Shown here: positions 22,977 to 33,126 of the stretch, in pieces | Position numbering within the stretch: the stretch's first letter is position 1 | Layout: every line of letters starts with the position of its first letter | NCBI RefSeq assembly: GCF_014648575.1 | Contig: NZ_BMRJ01000001.1 | Coordinates: 1,713,608-1,777,607, forward strand | DNA length: 64,000 bases | Source: Agromyces mediolanus | Lineage (GTDB): Bacteria > Actinomycetota > Actinomycetes > Actinomycetales > Microbacteriaceae | Direction: 5' to 3' | Translations under genes and position numbers: made by a program | Notes under the pieces: generated by a model | Databases searched by the model: none | What the model saw: the letters and a program-made list of their open reading frames with translations, nothing else | Told to the model about the DNA's origin: nothing

Positions 22977-23945
22977 GTGCCGTCCTCCCCGCGCTCCGCG
23001 CTCGATCTCCGTTCGCCGAAGCGCCTCGCGATCCTCGCCGCCGGCGCGGTCGTGCTGCTCGGGCTCGCGGTGCTGCTCGCGCGCTGGCTGCGCACCCTGC
23101 CCGAGGTCGAGGCCTTCGTCGCGAGCTACCCCGGACACAGCCCGCTGCCGCAGGGGGCGCCCGTCGGCATCCCCGCCTGGCTCGGCTGGCAGCACTTCTT
23201 CAACGCGTTCTTCCTCGTGCTGCTCGTGCGCACGGGGCTCATCATCCGGTCCAAGGCGCGTCCGCCCGCGTTCTGGACGCGGGACAACACGCGCTGGCCG
23301 CGCACGAAGGGCGCCCCGCGCCGGCTCGGCATCTCCGTGTGGCTGCACCTCGTGGTCGACGCGCTCTGGGTGCTGAACGGGCTCCTCTACGTCGTGCTGC
23401 TCTTCGCGACCGGGCAGTGGCTGCGCATCGTGCCGACGAGCTGGGACGTGGTGCCGAACTCGATCTCCGTCGTGCTGCAGTACCTCTCGCTCGACTGGCC
23501 CGTCGAGAACTCCTGGGTCGCGTACAACGACGCGCAGGTGCTCTCGTACTTCGCCGTCGTCTTCCTCGCCGCGCCCCTCGCCGTGCTGACGGGGTTGCGG
23601 CTCTCGCCCGTCTGGCCGATGCAGGGCCGGCTCGCCCGGGTGTTCCCCGAGCGGCTCGCGCGAGCCGTGCACTTCCCGGTGATGCTGTTCTTCCTGCTCT
23701 TCACCTTCGTGCACGTCGTGCTTGTGCTCGCGACCGGGGCGCTGCGCAACCTGAACCACATGTACGCCTCGCGCGACGCGAGCGACTGGGTCGGCTTCGC
23801 GATCTTCGCCGTCTCCGTGCTCGCCCTCGTCGGGGCGTGGGTGCTCGCGCGCCCGCTGCTGCTGGCGGGCCTCGCCGGCCGGTTCGGCCAGCTGCGGCGG
23901 ATGCCTCCTCCGCCGCCCGCGAAGCCGGCGACGCCGCGCGACTGA
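22977..23945 (+). CDS. cytochrome b/b6-like multi-spanning membrane protein
   Basis: A 322-residue membrane protein with about five spans and several conserved His residues suited to heme b: W-Q-H-F-F-N-A-F-F in the second span, V-W-L-H-L-V-V-D in the third, A-R-A-V-H-F-P and F-V-H-V-V-L in later spans. This pattern is that of the cytochrome b561/hydrogenase-type b subunit that accompanies molybdopterin oxidoreductases. No such oxidoreductase gene is beside it here. The GTG start at 22977 gives a plausible N-terminus; the C-terminus is Pro-rich. It could pass electrons between quinone and an unlinked partner. Confidence 0.72.
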   Translation: MPSSPRSALDLRSPKRLAILAAGAVVLLGLAVLLARWLRTLPEVEAFVASYPGHSPLPQGAPVGIPAWLGWQHFFNAFFLVLLVRTGLIIRSKARPPAFWTRDNTRWPRTKGAPRRLGISVWLHLVVDALWVLNGLLYVVLLFATGQWLRIVPTSWDVVPNSISVVLQYLSLDWPVENSWVAYNDAQVLSYFAVVFLAAPLAVLTGLRLSPVWPMQGRLARVFPERLARAVHFPVMLFFLLFTFVHVVLVLATGALRNLNHMYASRDASDWVGFAIFAVSVLALVGAWVLARPLLLAGLAGRFGQLRRMPPPPPAKPATPRD

Positions 23946-23953
23946 CGTGCGGC

Positions 23954-23973
23954 GGGCCCGGCTTCGCGGGCCC
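23954..23973. terminator. hairpin between convergent genes
   Basis: GGGCCCG-GCTTCG-CGGGCCC forms a perfect seven-base-pair stem with a stable UUCG-like loop between the convergent cytochrome-b-like and ankyrin genes. It can act in both directions. Confidence 0.6.
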
Positions 23974-23984
23974 GGACCGTCCGC

Positions 23985-24743
23985 TCAGCCGGCCGCGTCG
24001 ATCTCGGCGACGATCGCGCTGAAGCCGCGCTGCTCGGCGAGCCGGCGCGGCAGCACCCCGTCGCCGTCCGGGATCGAGGGGTCCGCGCCCGCGGCGAGCA
24101 GCAGTCGCACGGTCTCGACGTGCTCGGGGCTGCCGTCGCCGAGCACGATCGCCTCGTGCAGGGCGGTCCAGCCGAGCCGGTTCACGTGATTCACGGGGAC
24201 GCCGGCCGCGAGCAGGATGCGCACCGTCTCGACGTGCGCGTGCTCGCTCGCCGGGATGAGCGCGGTGCCGCCGTACCGGTTCGTGCTCGCGACGTCGGCG
24301 CCGTGCTCGAGGGTGAGGCGGAGGACCTCGTTGAGGCCTTCGGCGCCGGCGTAGAGGAAGGCGGAGTCCTCGATCGCGTCCTTCGCGTTCGGGTCGGCCC
24401 CGGCCTCCAGCAGCGCCTCGGCGAGATCGGCGCGGTCGGCGCGGGTGGCGGTGACGAGGACCGGTCGGTTCTCGGCATCTCGGGCGTTCGGGTCGGCGCC
24501 CTGGTCGAGCGCGCGCCGTGTCTCGGCGAGGTCGCCGGCGGCGGTCGCGGTGACGAGCAGTGCGGTCGCCTCGGCGGACGGCAGGGTCGGGGTCGCGGGC
24601 ATAGGGGTGGCCTCCTCGGCGGGTGCGGTGGTGGGCGGGGGAGTCGTGGGGCTCGGACCGGCGGCGACGCAGCCGGCGAGGGTGAGTGCGGCCGCGGTGG
24701 CGAGGGCTACGGCCGCGGCCGTCCGAGCGCGTGTGGACCTCAT
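23985..24743 (-). CDS. ankyrin-repeat lipoprotein
   Basis: A 252-residue exported lipoprotein: signal peptide with lipobox L-A-G-Cys, a Thr/Pro-rich linker, then about five ankyrin repeats (about residues 60-250) recognisable by A-L-L-E-A-G-A-D-P-N, L-G-W-T-A-L-H-E-A and V-R-L-L-L-A-A-G-A-D-P. Ankyrin repeats bind proteins. The ATG 24743 has GGAGG upstream and shares ATGA with the MFS exporter stop, so the two are translationally coupled and may interact at the membrane. Confidence 0.85.
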   Translation of the reverse strand: MRSTRARTAAAVALATAAALTLAGCVAAGPSPTTPPPTTAPAEEATPMPATPTLPSAEATALLVTATAAGDLAETRRALDQGADPNARDAENRPVLVTATRADRADLAEALLEAGADPNAKDAIEDSAFLYAGAEGLNEVLRLTLEHGADVASTNRYGGTALIPASEHAHVETVRILLAAGVPVNHVNRLGWTALHEAIVLGDGSPEHVETVRLLLAAGADPSIPDGDGVLPRRLAEQRGFSAIVAEIDAAG

Positions 24744-26008
24744 GGGGACCTCCTGGTGGTGGCGGGGTCGGCGGTGGACCGTCGATTCGCGCGACGCGGC
24801 ACGCGGGGGGACGCGAGCGGACCCCGGGGCGCGGGGCGCCCGGCGGCGAGGCCGAAGGCGAGCTGTGCGCCGGCGACGAGCGAGAGCCCTGCGATGAGCG
24901 GCGTCCACGGCACGCCGGCCGAGGAGAGCAGACCGAGTGCGAGCGGCCCGAGCGCGGCGACGGCGTAGCCGGCGCCCTGGGCGACCGCGGAGAACGCCGA
25001 GGTGCGCGCGGCGTCGGGCGCGCGGGCCACGATGAGCCCGACCGCGAGGCCGAACGCGGCGCTCTGGGCGATGCCCAGTACCGCGACGAAGGCGGGCGCG
25101 AGCGCGATCGGGGCGAAGGCGAGGCCGAGGATGCCGAGGACGGAACAGGCGGAGACGACGGCGATGACGCCCGACTGGGTGCGGAAGCCCGCGGCGATGG
25201 TCGGGGCGAGCAGGGCGGCCGGGATGCCGGCGACGCTCATCCAGGCGAGCAGCAGGCCCGCCTGGGAGGGGGCGAGCCCGCGATCGACGGCGATGGTCGG
25301 CAACCAGGCGGTCAAGGCGAAGTAGATGAGCGCCTGAGCGGCGAAGAACCCGGTGACCGACCACATGCGCGGCGCGCGCAGGATCGAGCCCGGAGCGCGC
25401 GGGGTCGAGCGCTCCGGCAGGCGGGCGGCCGCGCCCGACAGCCGCGGCAGGACCGCCCAGGCCAGCACGGCGGCCGCGACGACGGGCAGGCCCCAGAGCC
25501 CGACCGCGATGGCCGCGCTGTCGCCGGTGCGGCTGAGCATCGGCACGGCGAGGGAGGCGCCGAGTGCGGCGCTCGCGCCGAAGGCGGCCGTGTACACCCC
25601 GGACCAGAGTCCGTGGCGTCGGTCGAGGTGGGTGCGGACGAGCTGCGGCGTGAGGATGCCGAGGAGGGAGATGCTCGCGCCGACGACGACGGTGCCGAGC
25701 AGCAGCGGCACCGTGCCGAGCGGGCGCAGCAGCATGGCGAGCGCGAGGGCGCTCAGCAGGACCGCCGCCGCTCGGTCGGCGCCGAGCCGACGGGCGAGCG
25801 GGGGAGCGATCGGCGCCGCGAGCCCGAACAGCAGGACCGGGATGGTGCTGAGCCACGCGGCGCCGCTCGCACCCAGCTCGAAGTCGTGCTCCAGCTCCGG
25901 CAGGAGCGCGGCGACGCTCGTGATCGGCGAGCGCACGGAGAGGCCGATGCCGACGACGAGGGCGCCGGCCGCGAACGGCGCGCCGAGAGCGGCGCGCCGG
26001 TCAGCCAT
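24740..26008 (-). CDS. MFS transporter, CynX/NimT type
   Basis: A 422-residue, 12-span transporter of the major facilitator superfamily. The beginning G-I-G-L-S-V-R-S-P-I-T-S-V and P-E-L-x-x-D-F/L fit the CynX/NimT group (cyanate, nitroimidazole and related exporters or importers). The ATG 26008 lies eight bases inside the end of the FadR-type gene. It ends in a basic tail that overlaps the ankyrin lipoprotein start. It is co-transcribed with the regulator that also faces the amidohydrolase/ABC operon, so it may export a product of that pathway. Confidence 0.85.
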   Translation of the reverse strand: MADRRAALGAPFAAGALVVGIGLSVRSPITSVAALLPELEHDFELGASGAAWLSTIPVLLFGLAAPIAPPLARRLGADRAAAVLLSALALAMLLRPLGTVPLLLGTVVVGASISLLGILTPQLVRTHLDRRHGLWSGVYTAAFGASAALGASLAVPMLSRTGDSAAIAVGLWGLPVVAAAVLAWAVLPRLSGAAARLPERSTPRAPGSILRAPRMWSVTGFFAAQALIYFALTAWLPTIAVDRGLAPSQAGLLLAWMSVAGIPAALLAPTIAAGFRTQSGVIAVVSACSVLGILGLAFAPIALAPAFVAVLGIAQSAAFGLAVGLIVARAPDAARTSAFSAVAQGAGYAVAALGPLALGLLSSAGVPWTPLIAGLSLVAGAQLAFGLAAGRPAPRGPLASPRVPRRANRRSTADPATTRRSP

Positions 26009-26678
26009 CGAGCGACTGCTCGCTCTGGTCGAGGACGCCGACCGCTGCGGCGGAGGCCGCGTCGACGTCGCGCCGCTCGATGGCGCGGAAGAGGGCCTCG
26101 TGCAGATCGGCGGTGTTCGGGTCCGCGTTGTTCGAGAGGCACGAGTTCTGCGCGACGGAGTGCCGGAGCGAGGCGTCGAAGCTCGCGTAGAGCCCGACGA
26201 GGAGCCGGTTGTGCGAGGCGCCCGCCACGCCGAGGTGGAACGCGACGTCGTGGTCGGCGAAGGCGTCGACGTCCTGCGCCTCGATGGCCGCACGGCGCCC
26301 GGCGAGGGCGTCGGCGAGCGCGGCCAGGTCGTCGTCGTCGCGGTTCCCGGCCGCTTCGCGGGCCGCGAGGATGTCCAGGGCGCGACGGACGGCGAGCACC
26401 TCCCGGGCGTCGGCGACGTCGATGGTGCGCCGGAGCGCGACCTCGGTGGGGTCGTCGGCGACGACGTAGGTGCCGTCGCCCTGCCGGGTCTCGAGCAGGC
26501 CGAGCTGCACGATCGAGCGCACCGCCTCGCGCACGGAGGGGCGGCTGACGCCGAGCTGCTCGGTGAGTTCCGCCTCGGTCGGGATGCGGGTGCCGACGGG
26601 CCAGGACCCGGAGGTGATCTCGGAGTGCAGGCGGTCGACCACGGTGTCGACGAGGGAGCGGCGCTGGATGGGTTTCAC
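26001..26678 (-). CDS. GntR family regulator, FadR subgroup
   Basis: A 225-residue regulator. The winged helix (about residues 8-75) has I-P-T-E-A-E-L-T-E-Q-L-G-V-S-R-P-S-V-R-E-A, the classic FadR recognition region split here by hyphens; the C-terminal FCD domain includes D-x-A-F-H and a late L-H-x-A-L. The start GTG 26678 follows a GAGAAGAG site; a longer reading from 26747 would cross the operator and is rejected. It is divergent from the amidohydrolase/ABC operon and heads the MFS/ankyrin operon, so it likely controls both. Confidence 0.88.
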   Translation of the reverse strand: MKPIQRRSLVDTVVDRLHSEITSGSWPVGTRIPTEAELTEQLGVSRPSVREAVRSIVQLGLLETRQGDGTYVVADDPTEVALRRTIDVADAREVLAVRRALDILAAREAAGNRDDDDLAALADALAGRRAAIEAQDVDAFADHDVAFHLGVAGASHNRLLVGLYASFDASLRHSVAQNSCLSNNADPNTADLHEALFRAIERRDVDAASAAAVGVLDQSEQSLDG

Positions 26679-26701
26679 GATTCCATTCTCTTCTCTCGTG
26701 A

Positions 26702-26720
26702 ATGTATGGTTATCATACAT
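26702..26720. promoter_or_regulatory. operator in the divergent GntR/amidohydrolase promoter
   Basis: ATGTATG-GTTAT-CATACAT is a perfect 7-5-7 inverted repeat centred in the only AT-rich patch of the 105-base gap. TATCAT on plus and TATGAT on minus can serve as -10 elements, so one bound regulator would cover both promoters. Confidence 0.7.
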
Positions 26721-26783
26721 CTGACAAATCGCCTGGGAGATCGCCACGCGGTCGAGCCGCGCGAACGAAGGAGTTCAGCAGGG

Positions 26784-27878
26784 ATGCCCGAAGCCACCAC
26801 CGGCACCGCCGCACACCACGACGGCGCGCCCGCTCCCGGCCGCGTGGTCGCGGGCGGCCTCGTCGACGCCCACATCCACCCCGACAAGTCCAACTGGGGC
26901 GGACCATGGATGTCGCGCACCGCCGCCGCGGGACTCTCCGAGTTCATCGCCAACGATCTCGCGACGCAGCGCGGATACACGCGGAGCGTCGAGGAGCGCG
27001 CGTACGGGCTGCTCAGCACCGCGCTCGCGAACGGCACACTCGCCATGCGCGCTCACGTCGACGTGTCGAGCGAGCTCGGCCTGCGCAACGTGGAGGGCGT
27101 GCGCACGGCCGCGTCGCGGCTCGCGCCGTGGCTCACCGTGCAGATCGTCGCCTTCCCGCAGTTCGGCCTCCTGACGAATCCCGGCACGCTCGAGGTGATG
27201 GCCGCGTCGCTCGACGCCGGCGCGGACCTCGTCGGCGGGATCGACCCGCTCGGGCTCGAGGGCGACGTCGACGCCCACCTCGACGCGGTGTTCGGTCTCG
27301 CCGAGCGCAGCGGACGCGATCTCGACATCCACCTCCACGACGGCGGCGAGCCCGGCCTCGCGCAGATCCGCGAGATCGCCGCCTGCACCGTCGCGCGGGG
27401 CATGCAGGGCCGCGTCACCGTGAGCCACGCCTTCGCGCTCGCCGAGCAGAGCGCGCCGTCGCTCCGCGAGACGCTCGACCGGGTCGCGGAGGCCGGACTC
27501 TGGGTCACCACCTGCGCGCTCGGCGACGACCCCGTGCTCGACCCCGAGCTGCTCGAAGCGCACGGCGTCGAGCTCGCGCTCGGTTCGGACGGCGTGCGCG
27601 ACTCCTGGACCCCGTTCGGCACGGGCAGCATGGTCGACCGCGCCCACCTCTTCGCCTATCGGACGGGCGCCATGACCGACGCCCAGCTCGAACGCGCCTA
27701 CCGCATCGCCTCCGAGCAGGGCGGCCGCCTCCTCGGCATCCCCGAACTGTCCGCCCCGGCCGCCGCCGACGCCCCCACCCGGCTGGAGTTCGCGGGCGAG
27801 TCGCTCGCCCAGCTCGTCGTCGACCGCCCGGCCCCCGAGCGCGTCGTCCGCGACGGACGGACCCTTGCCGCGCGCTGA
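26784..27878 (+). CDS. amidohydrolase family protein, cytosine deaminase-like
   Basis: A 364-residue TIM-barrel metal hydrolase similar to CodA-type deaminases. Metal ligands: His30 and His32 (D-A-H-I-H-P-D-K), a His in I-H-L-H-D-G-G, a His in V-S-H-A-F and the Asp of L-G-S-D-G-V-R-D-S-W; R-A-H-V-D-V is a further conserved segment. Such enzymes hydrolyse C-N bonds in pyrimidines, triazines or isoguanine-like compounds. Start: ATG 26784 after GAAGGAG. It is the first gene of an operon with an ABC importer and a second amidohydrolase. Confidence 0.85.
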   Translation: MPEATTGTAAHHDGAPAPGRVVAGGLVDAHIHPDKSNWGGPWMSRTAAAGLSEFIANDLATQRGYTRSVEERAYGLLSTALANGTLAMRAHVDVSSELGLRNVEGVRTAASRLAPWLTVQIVAFPQFGLLTNPGTLEVMAASLDAGADLVGGIDPLGLEGDVDAHLDAVFGLAERSGRDLDIHLHDGGEPGLAQIREIAACTVARGMQGRVTVSHAFALAEQSAPSLRETLDRVAEAGLWVTTCALGDDPVLDPELLEAHGVELALGSDGVRDSWTPFGTGSMVDRAHLFAYRTGAMTDAQLERAYRIASEQGGRLLGIPELSAPAAADAPTRLEFAGESLAQLVVDRPAPERVVRDGRTLAAR

Positions 27879-27941
27879 AGCCGCGCGACCCAGTTTCGCT
27901 CCATCCCCCCATCGAACCGACACACCGACGAAGGAGTTCCC

Positions 27942-29570
27942 GTGTCCCGACGCCGCATCACCCTCGCGACGGCCGCTTTGGCCGCCGCGGGGCTGGCCCT
28001 CACCGGCTGCACCGCGCAGACCGCGACCGGGGAGGGCGGCCTCGAGGTCGACCTCTCGAACCTCGCCACGACCACCGAGCCGGGCGCCGCGCCCGTCGAG
28101 CTCGTGAAGTGGAACCTCCCGTACGAGCCGATGTCGCTCGATCCCATGTACACGTTCAACTACGCCGAGAACACCGTCGTGGCCAATCTCTGCGACAGCC
28201 TCGTGCGCATGAAGCCCGACCTCAGCACCGAGCCGGGACTCGCGGCAGCGGTCACGCAGCCCGACGACACCACCGTCGTCTACACCCTCCGCGACGGCGT
28301 GACCTTCTGGGACGGCACCCCGCTCACCGCCGAGGACGTCGTCTACTCGCTGCAGCGCCAGACCGGCGAGACCACGACGAGCTACTTCGCGAGCTACTTC
28401 CAGAACGTCGCCTCGATCGCCGCGACGGCGCCGAACGAGGTCACGGTGACGCTCAGCCAGCCCGACGTGCTGTTCACCCAGGCGATGGCGACGGCCGCGG
28501 GCGCGATCGTGTCGAAGCAGGCCGCGGAGTCGGCGGGCGAGGCCTTCGGCACGCCGAACGGCGGCCTGCAGTGCACCGGCCCGTTCTCGCTCGAATCCTG
28601 GAGCTCGGGCAAGAACCTCCGGCTCGCGGCCAATCCCGGCTACTGGGACCAGGCGCTCGCGCCGAAGGCCGCCGCCCTCGAGTTCAGCTTCATCGCCGAC
28701 GAGTCGACCGCGGTGAACGCCCTGCGCTCCGGCGACGTCGACGGGCAGTTCTTCTACCTCCCGCCGGCCGGCCTCACCCAGCTCGAGCAGAGTGACGAGG
28801 TCACCACCACCTACGGCAAGTCGCTCGTTTTCTGGACCATGACGACCACCGACTTCGACGGCGCGCTCGGCGACGAGCGCATCCGGCAGGCGCTCTCGCT
28901 CGCCATCGACCGGGAGGCGCTCACGAAGGTCGTCTTCCAGGGCGCAGGCATCCCGGCGACGAGCCTCGCGGGCCCGGACTACTGGGGGTACGAGCGCGAC
29001 GCCTTCGAGGAGGCGTACGGCGAGTTCTCCGCCGAGCCGGATCTCGCCGCGGCGAAGGCGCTCGTCGCCGAAGCGGGCACCGTCCCGCCGATCGTGCTCG
29101 CCGTGCAGGGCAGCTCGGCCGTGCACGAGCAGACGGCGAACGTCATCCAGGCCGCGGGCCAGGCGATCGGCCTCGACATCCAGACGAAGGTGATCCCCGT
29201 CGAGCAGTTCGGCAACCTCTACTTCGACCCCGCCGCCCGGGACGGCATCGACGGCTTCTTCACCACCAACTACGGCAGCTTCGCGGACGCGCTCGACGTC
29301 TACCAGTTCTTCGCGAGCACCGACAGCCACAACTACACCGGGTGGGACCTCGCCGACGAGCCGCTCTTCGCCGCCCGCGCCGAGACCGACGACGCCGCGC
29401 GCGCCGCGCACGTCATCGAGGCGCAGCGCATCATCACCGAGCAGCTGCCCTGGATCCCGCTCGCCTACGAGCCCGTGACGCTCGTGCAGAACGACCGCAT
29501 CTCGGGCGCGACGGCGTCCTTCGCCTACCTGTACGCGCCGTGGGCGGCCACGATCGGCGGGGTGGAGTAG
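27942..29570 (+). CDS. ABC transporter substrate-binding lipoprotein, family 5 (peptide/nickel type)
   Basis: A 542-residue extracellular binding protein of the DppA/OppA/NikA family. The signal peptide ends in LTG-Cys; D-P-M-Y-T-F-N-Y and Y-T-L-R-D-G-V-T-F-W-D-G-T-P-L-T-A are the familiar N-lobe signatures, and A-L-S-L-A-I-D-R-E lies in the second lobe. GTG 27942 follows AAGGAG. It feeds the two permeases and two ATPases that follow directly. The ligand is unknown; given the flanking amidohydrolases an N-containing heterocycle or amide is more likely than peptides. Confidence 0.88.
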   Translation: MSRRRITLATAALAAAGLALTGCTAQTATGEGGLEVDLSNLATTTEPGAAPVELVKWNLPYEPMSLDPMYTFNYAENTVVANLCDSLVRMKPDLSTEPGLAAAVTQPDDTTVVYTLRDGVTFWDGTPLTAEDVVYSLQRQTGETTTSYFASYFQNVASIAATAPNEVTVTLSQPDVLFTQAMATAAGAIVSKQAAESAGEAFGTPNGGLQCTGPFSLESWSSGKNLRLAANPGYWDQALAPKAAALEFSFIADESTAVNALRSGDVDGQFFYLPPAGLTQLEQSDEVTTTYGKSLVFWTMTTTDFDGALGDERIRQALSLAIDREALTKVVFQGAGIPATSLAGPDYWGYERDAFEEAYGEFSAEPDLAAAKALVAEAGTVPPIVLAVQGSSAVHEQTANVIQAAGQAIGLDIQTKVIPVEQFGNLYFDPAARDGIDGFFTTNYGSFADALDVYQFFASTDSHNYTGWDLADEPLFAARAETDDAARAAHVIEAQRIITEQLPWIPLAYEPVTLVQNDRISGATASFAYLYAPWAATIGGVE

Positions 29571-29574
29571 CCGG

Positions 29575-30525
29575 ATGTCCCTCGGCGCGTATCTGGCGCG
29601 GCGCACGGGCGGCCTGCTGCTCGTGCTCCTCGTCACCTCCTTCCTCGTCTTCGGGCTGCTCTACCTCGCCCCCGGAAGCCCGCTGGCGTTCATCCTCGGG
29701 CCCCGCGGCGGCACCCCGGAGCAGATCGCGGCGGTCACCGCGCAGTACCACCTGAACGACCCGTTCTTCGTGCGCTACGTGGCCTGGCTCGGCGACCTCC
29801 TTCGGGGCGACCTCGGCTACTCGATCGTGTACCGCCAGGACGTCTCCGACCTCATCGCCGGGCGCGTCGGCACCACGCTCGCCCTCGTGTCGATGGCGGC
29901 GCTGATCATCGCCGTCGTCGGCATCTCGGCCGGCACCCTCGCCGCGCTCCGCGGCGGCTGGACCGACCAGCTCACCTCCTCGATCGCGGCGATCGGCCTG
30001 TCCACCCCGTCGTTCGTGATCGGTGTGGCGCTCATCAGCGTCTTCGCCGTCGGACTCGGCTGGTTCCCCACGTTCGGCTCGGGGAGCGGCGGGCTGGACA
30101 CCCTCGTGCACCTGGCGCTCCCGGCGCTCGCGCTCTCGGTCGCGAGCGCCGCGTACCTCGCCAGGATCACCCGGGCCTCGGTGCTCGAGGAGCGCGGGCG
30201 CGAGCACGTGCAGACCGCGACGGTCCGCGGCCTCGCGCCCGGCTACATCGTCCGCCACCACGTGCTGCGCAACTCGCTCGTCCCCATCGTCACGGTGCTG
30301 GGGCTGACGATCGCGACGCTCATCGCCGGGGCGGTGGTCGTCGAGAACGTCTTCGCGCTCGACGGCCTCGGCTCGCTGCTCGTGCGCGCCATCCTGCAGC
30401 GCGACTTCGCCGTGGTGCAGGCGGTCATCCTCGTGCTCGTCGTCGCCTTCGTCCTCGTGAACGCCGTCGTCGACGTGCTCTACACCTTCATCGACCCGCG
30501 CATCGCCCTCGGGAGCCGGAAATGA
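29575..30525 (+). CDS. ABC transporter permease, DppB type
   Basis: A 316-residue permease with six membrane spans. The N-terminal span is followed by a long external loop with P-G-S-P-L and the G-D-L-G-Y-S motif; the coupling loop is in Y-x-x-x-x-R-A-S-V-L-E...A-T-V-R-G-L. These are typical for the B subunit of peptide/nickel importers. It starts four bases after the binding-protein gene and overlaps the next permease by 4 bases. Confidence 0.9.
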   Translation: MSLGAYLARRTGGLLLVLLVTSFLVFGLLYLAPGSPLAFILGPRGGTPEQIAAVTAQYHLNDPFFVRYVAWLGDLLRGDLGYSIVYRQDVSDLIAGRVGTTLALVSMAALIIAVVGISAGTLAALRGGWTDQLTSSIAAIGLSTPSFVIGVALISVFAVGLGWFPTFGSGSGGLDTLVHLALPALALSVASAAYLARITRASVLEERGREHVQTATVRGLAPGYIVRHHVLRNSLVPIVTVLGLTIATLIAGAVVVENVFALDGLGSLLVRAILQRDFAVVQAVILVLVVAFVLVNAVVDVLYTFIDPRIALGSRK

Positions 30526-31408
30526 CCACCCCATCGACCACCAGCCTGGCCGTCGCCAGAGTCGCCCGGGAACGACGCGGGGCCGGGCTCGCGAGAGCCG
30601 CCGGCGACCGGCTCGGCGTCGTCGGCTGCATCGCCGCGTCCGTGCTGCTCGTCATCGCCCTCGCCGCGGCGTTCGCCCCGGTCGTGGCGCCGTACGACCC
30701 GGACTACCCCGACCTGCTCGCCTCGCTCTCCGGGCCGAGCCCCGCGCACCTCCTCGGCGCGGACGCGCTCGGCCGGGACATCCTGTCCCGCCTCATCTGG
30801 GGCGCCCGCATCACGCTCGCGGGGCCCGGGCTCGTCATCCTCATCGCCACGGTGGTGGGCACGCTGCTCGCGCTGCTCGCCGCCTGGCGGGGCGGGCGCA
30901 TCGACACCGCGATCAGCTGGCTGCTCGACGTGCTGTTCGCGGTCCCCGGCATCGTCTTCGGGCTCATCGCGGTCGCGATCTGGGGCCCGAGCCTCATCAC
31001 CGTGGTCTGCGGGCTCGCGATCGCCTACGTGCCGTACGTCGCCCGCGTGGTGCGCGGCGCGGCGCTCCGCGAGCGGAACATGCCGTACGTGTCGGCCGCC
31101 TGGCTGCAGGGCCAGTCCGCCACCGGCATCACCTTCACCCAGATCCTGCCGAACGTGCAGCCGATCGTCGTGGCGCAGGCGGTGTCGTCACTGGGCTTCG
31201 CGGTCATCGACCTCGCCGCCGTGTCGTTCCTCGGGCTCGGGGTGCAGCCGCCGACGGCCGACCTCGGGCTCATGGTGAAGAGCGGCTTCGACTCCGTGCT
31301 GCGCGGCCAGCCCACCGAGGCGATCGCCGCCGGCACCCTCATCGTCCTGATCGTCTGGTGCGTCACCGTCATCGGCGACCGCCTGACCTCGAGTGCAAGG
31401 AGCATGCG

Positions 31409-31412
<4 letters not shown>
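30522..31412 (+). CDS. ABC transporter permease, DppC type
   Basis: A 296-residue permease that pairs with the DppB-type protein. The N-terminus has a basic cytosolic stretch, a first span, then A-H-L-L-G-A-D-A-L-G-R-D-I-L-S-R, the signature of C subunits. The coupling loop R-G-A-A-L-R-E-R-x-M-P-Y-V lies in the second half. ATG 30522 overlaps the previous stop; the end overlaps the ATPase start (ATGA). Confidence 0.9.
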
Positions 31413-32259
<847 letters not shown>

Positions 32260-32263
<4 letters not shown>

Positions 32264-33126
32264 CCCCCAACGAGACCCGCGCGACCGGCCCGGCGACGGC
32301 CGGCCGGGCCGAGCCCATCGTCGTCGCCCGCGGGCTGCGCAAGATCTTCCCGGGCCGGGCGGGGGACGAGCCCGTCATCGCCGTCGACGACGTCTCCTTC
32401 GAGCTCTTCCCGAACGAGTGCCTCGCGATCGTCGGGGAGTCGGGCTCCGGCAAGACCACCGTCGCCCGCATGCTCGTCGGGCTCGAGACGGTCACCGCGG
32501 GCGAGCTCGCCGTGCGCGGCGAATCGCGGGCCGCCGGCGTGAAGCGGCTCGCCGACCGCCGCCGCTGGGCCAAGGAGGTGCAGTACGTCTTCCAGGACCC
32601 GTACTCCTCCTTGAACGGCCGCCAGCGCATCGGCGACATCGTCGCGACGAGCGTCGCGCTCCACGCCGGGGACACCGCGACGCGGCGCGCCGTGCAGCGC
32701 CGCGCGCTCGAGATCCTCGACAGCGTCGGTCTCGACGAGCGCTTCGCCGCGAAGCACCCGCACCAGCTCTCCGGCGGCCAGCGCCAGCGCGTCGCGATCG
32801 CCAGGGCGCTCGCCGCCGACCCCGCGGTCATCGTGCTCGACGAGGCCGTCGCCGCCCTCGACGTCTCCATCCAGGCTCAGATCCTCAACCTGCTCGCCGA
32901 CATCCGGGCCGCCCGTGAGGTCAGCTATCTCTTCATCTCCCACGACCTCGCCGTCGTGAACCAGATCTCCGACCGCATGATCGTGATGGAACAGGGCAGG
33001 GTCGTCGACGGCGGCCGCACCGCGGAACTCCTCGCCGAGCCAGTGCACCCCTACACCCGCTCGCTCCGCGCCGCCGTGCCGCGGCCGGGATGGCGCCCGG
33101 TGCGGCGCGAACGGCTCGCCTCGTGA
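32260..33126 (+). CDS. ABC transporter ATP-binding protein, DppF type
   Basis: A 288-residue ATPase, the partner of the DppD-type protein. Walker A G-E-S-G-S-G-K-T, V-F-Q-D-P-Y-S-S-L-N (Q-loop with the family-specific Y-S-S-L-N), signature L-S-G-G-Q-R-Q-R, Walker B V-I-V-L-D-E-A-V-A-A-L-D and S-H-D-L. The Walker B continuation E-A-V rather than E-P-V/T is seen in other F-type members. Both ends overlap neighbours by 4 bases. Confidence 0.9.

Noticed and set aside
26679-26747. Longer start of the FadR-type regulator at 26747
   Set aside because: It would translate through the palindromic operator and both -10 elements; the family N-terminus fits GTG 26678.
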